64,000 bases of DNA, from assembly GCA_036872755.1 (NCBI GenBank), contig JAVHNS010000001.1, positions 4,278,001 to 4,342,000 of the forward strand, given 5' to 3'. Made by a program: the position numbers and the translations under genes. The notes beneath the pieces are model-generated. The model was not told where the DNA came from. It saw only the letters and a list, made by a program, of their open reading frames with translations, and made no database searches. The stretch comes from Orbilia blumenaviensis. Its lineage: Eukaryota > Ascomycota > Orbiliomycetes > Orbiliales > Orbiliaceae. Shown here in pieces: positions 63,790-64,000 of this stretch; positions within the stretch are counted from its first letter, which is position 1; the number at the start of each line of letters is the position of its first letter.

Positions 63790-64000
63790 ATGAAAAAGAG
63801 CGTAGGTACTGCCCTACGAATACCATACGGCTACCTGCCCAAGCTTTGGGGCATCAATCGCTCTACGTACAGGCCCTTTCGAACAATCGCTTCGCAGAAC
63901 ATGTCGGGAACAAAACGCCCCGGCGATGGACTAGGGCCTAAAGCTGGAGGGAAACGGTGGAAAAGAAACAAGACCGCCCAGGAAGCCAAATCGTCGCTGC
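63790..64000 (+). CDS. unidentified gene, 5' part only
   Basis: Open from ATG 63790 to the window end (70 codons). The start region MKKSVGTALRIPYGYLPKLWG is basic and hydrophobic, like a mitochondrial presequence. A second in-frame ATG at 63901 begins MSGTKRPGDGLGPKAGGKRWK, very Lys/Gly-rich. Two starts could give two locations. I cannot name the product from this piece. It is divergent from the TFIIA gamma gene (207 bases between starts). Confidence 0.55.
   Translation, partial: MKKSVGTALRIPYGYLPKLWGINRSTYRPFRTIASQNMSGTKRPGDGLGPKAGGKRWKRNKTAQEAKSSL

Overview
The window is nuclear DNA from a filamentous ascomycete (Pezizomycotina). The evidence is short GT-AG introns of about 50-300 nt with fungal branch points (CTAAC/CTGAC-like), single-copy fungal housekeeping genes, and long intergenic stretches rich in microsatellites. 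A eurotiomycete-like fungus is my best guess from protein flavour, but the sequence alone does not fix the order or genus. There is no bacterial-style operon, no CRISPR array, no rRNA or tRNA gene that I can recognise, and no intact mobile element.

Layout. 1-8.8 kb (+ strand, close-packed): the 3' part of an RNA polymerase III subunit gene (RPC37/RPC5-like), 3-hydroxyisobutyrate dehydrogenase, tRNA-splicing endonuclease subunit Sen34, UDP-glucose 4-epimerase and Rho-GDI. 9.7-11 kb (-): a Ras GTPase, followed by an unusually long (3.9 kb) low-complexity upstream region. 14.9-17.6 kb: a MoaB/CinA-type molybdopterin-binding-domain protein (-) divergent from a glia-maturation-factor/ADF-H protein (+). 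17.6-21.7 kb is a gene-poor, repeat-rich gap. 21.7-26.7 kb: a three-module cysteine-rich (zinc-finger-like) protein, a Pmp3/RCI family protein with a long PY-motif tail, and a Hikeshi/Opi10 homologue (-). 28.5-35.7 kb (-): a Golgi apyrase (Ynd1-like) and DDB1. 36.6-41.4 kb: a divergent pair, a Bqt4-like inner nuclear membrane protein (-) and a SUN-domain protein (+). 42.2-50.4 kb: DNA polymerase delta subunit 4 (-), ALG3 mannosyltransferase (-), SUMO E1 subunit UBA2 (+), a FabG-like SDR (-) and V-ATPase c'' subunit (+). 50.8-64 kb: CCT1/TCP-1 alpha (-), prolyl-tRNA synthetase (+), TYW4/PPM2 (-), ATG18 (+), TFIIA gamma (-) and the 5' end of an unidentified gene (+).

From 36 kb onward gene pairs tend to alternate between divergent (shared promoter) and convergent arrangement. 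Most genes are independent housekeeping functions. The clearest functional neighbourhood is the Bqt4-like/SUN pair, whose products are known in fission yeast to act together in anchoring telomeres at the nuclear envelope.

I reconstructed exons by hand, keeping the reading frame continuous over every junction; each full gene model sums to a whole number of codons. The unusual signals are a GC-AG intron in the Ras gene, a probable second one in TYW4, a 14-nt microexon in the SDR gene, a one-module-per-exon arrangement in the cysteine-rich protein, and a family of TACCTAGGTA / AAGTACTT-type palindromic words scattered through the intergenic DNA.
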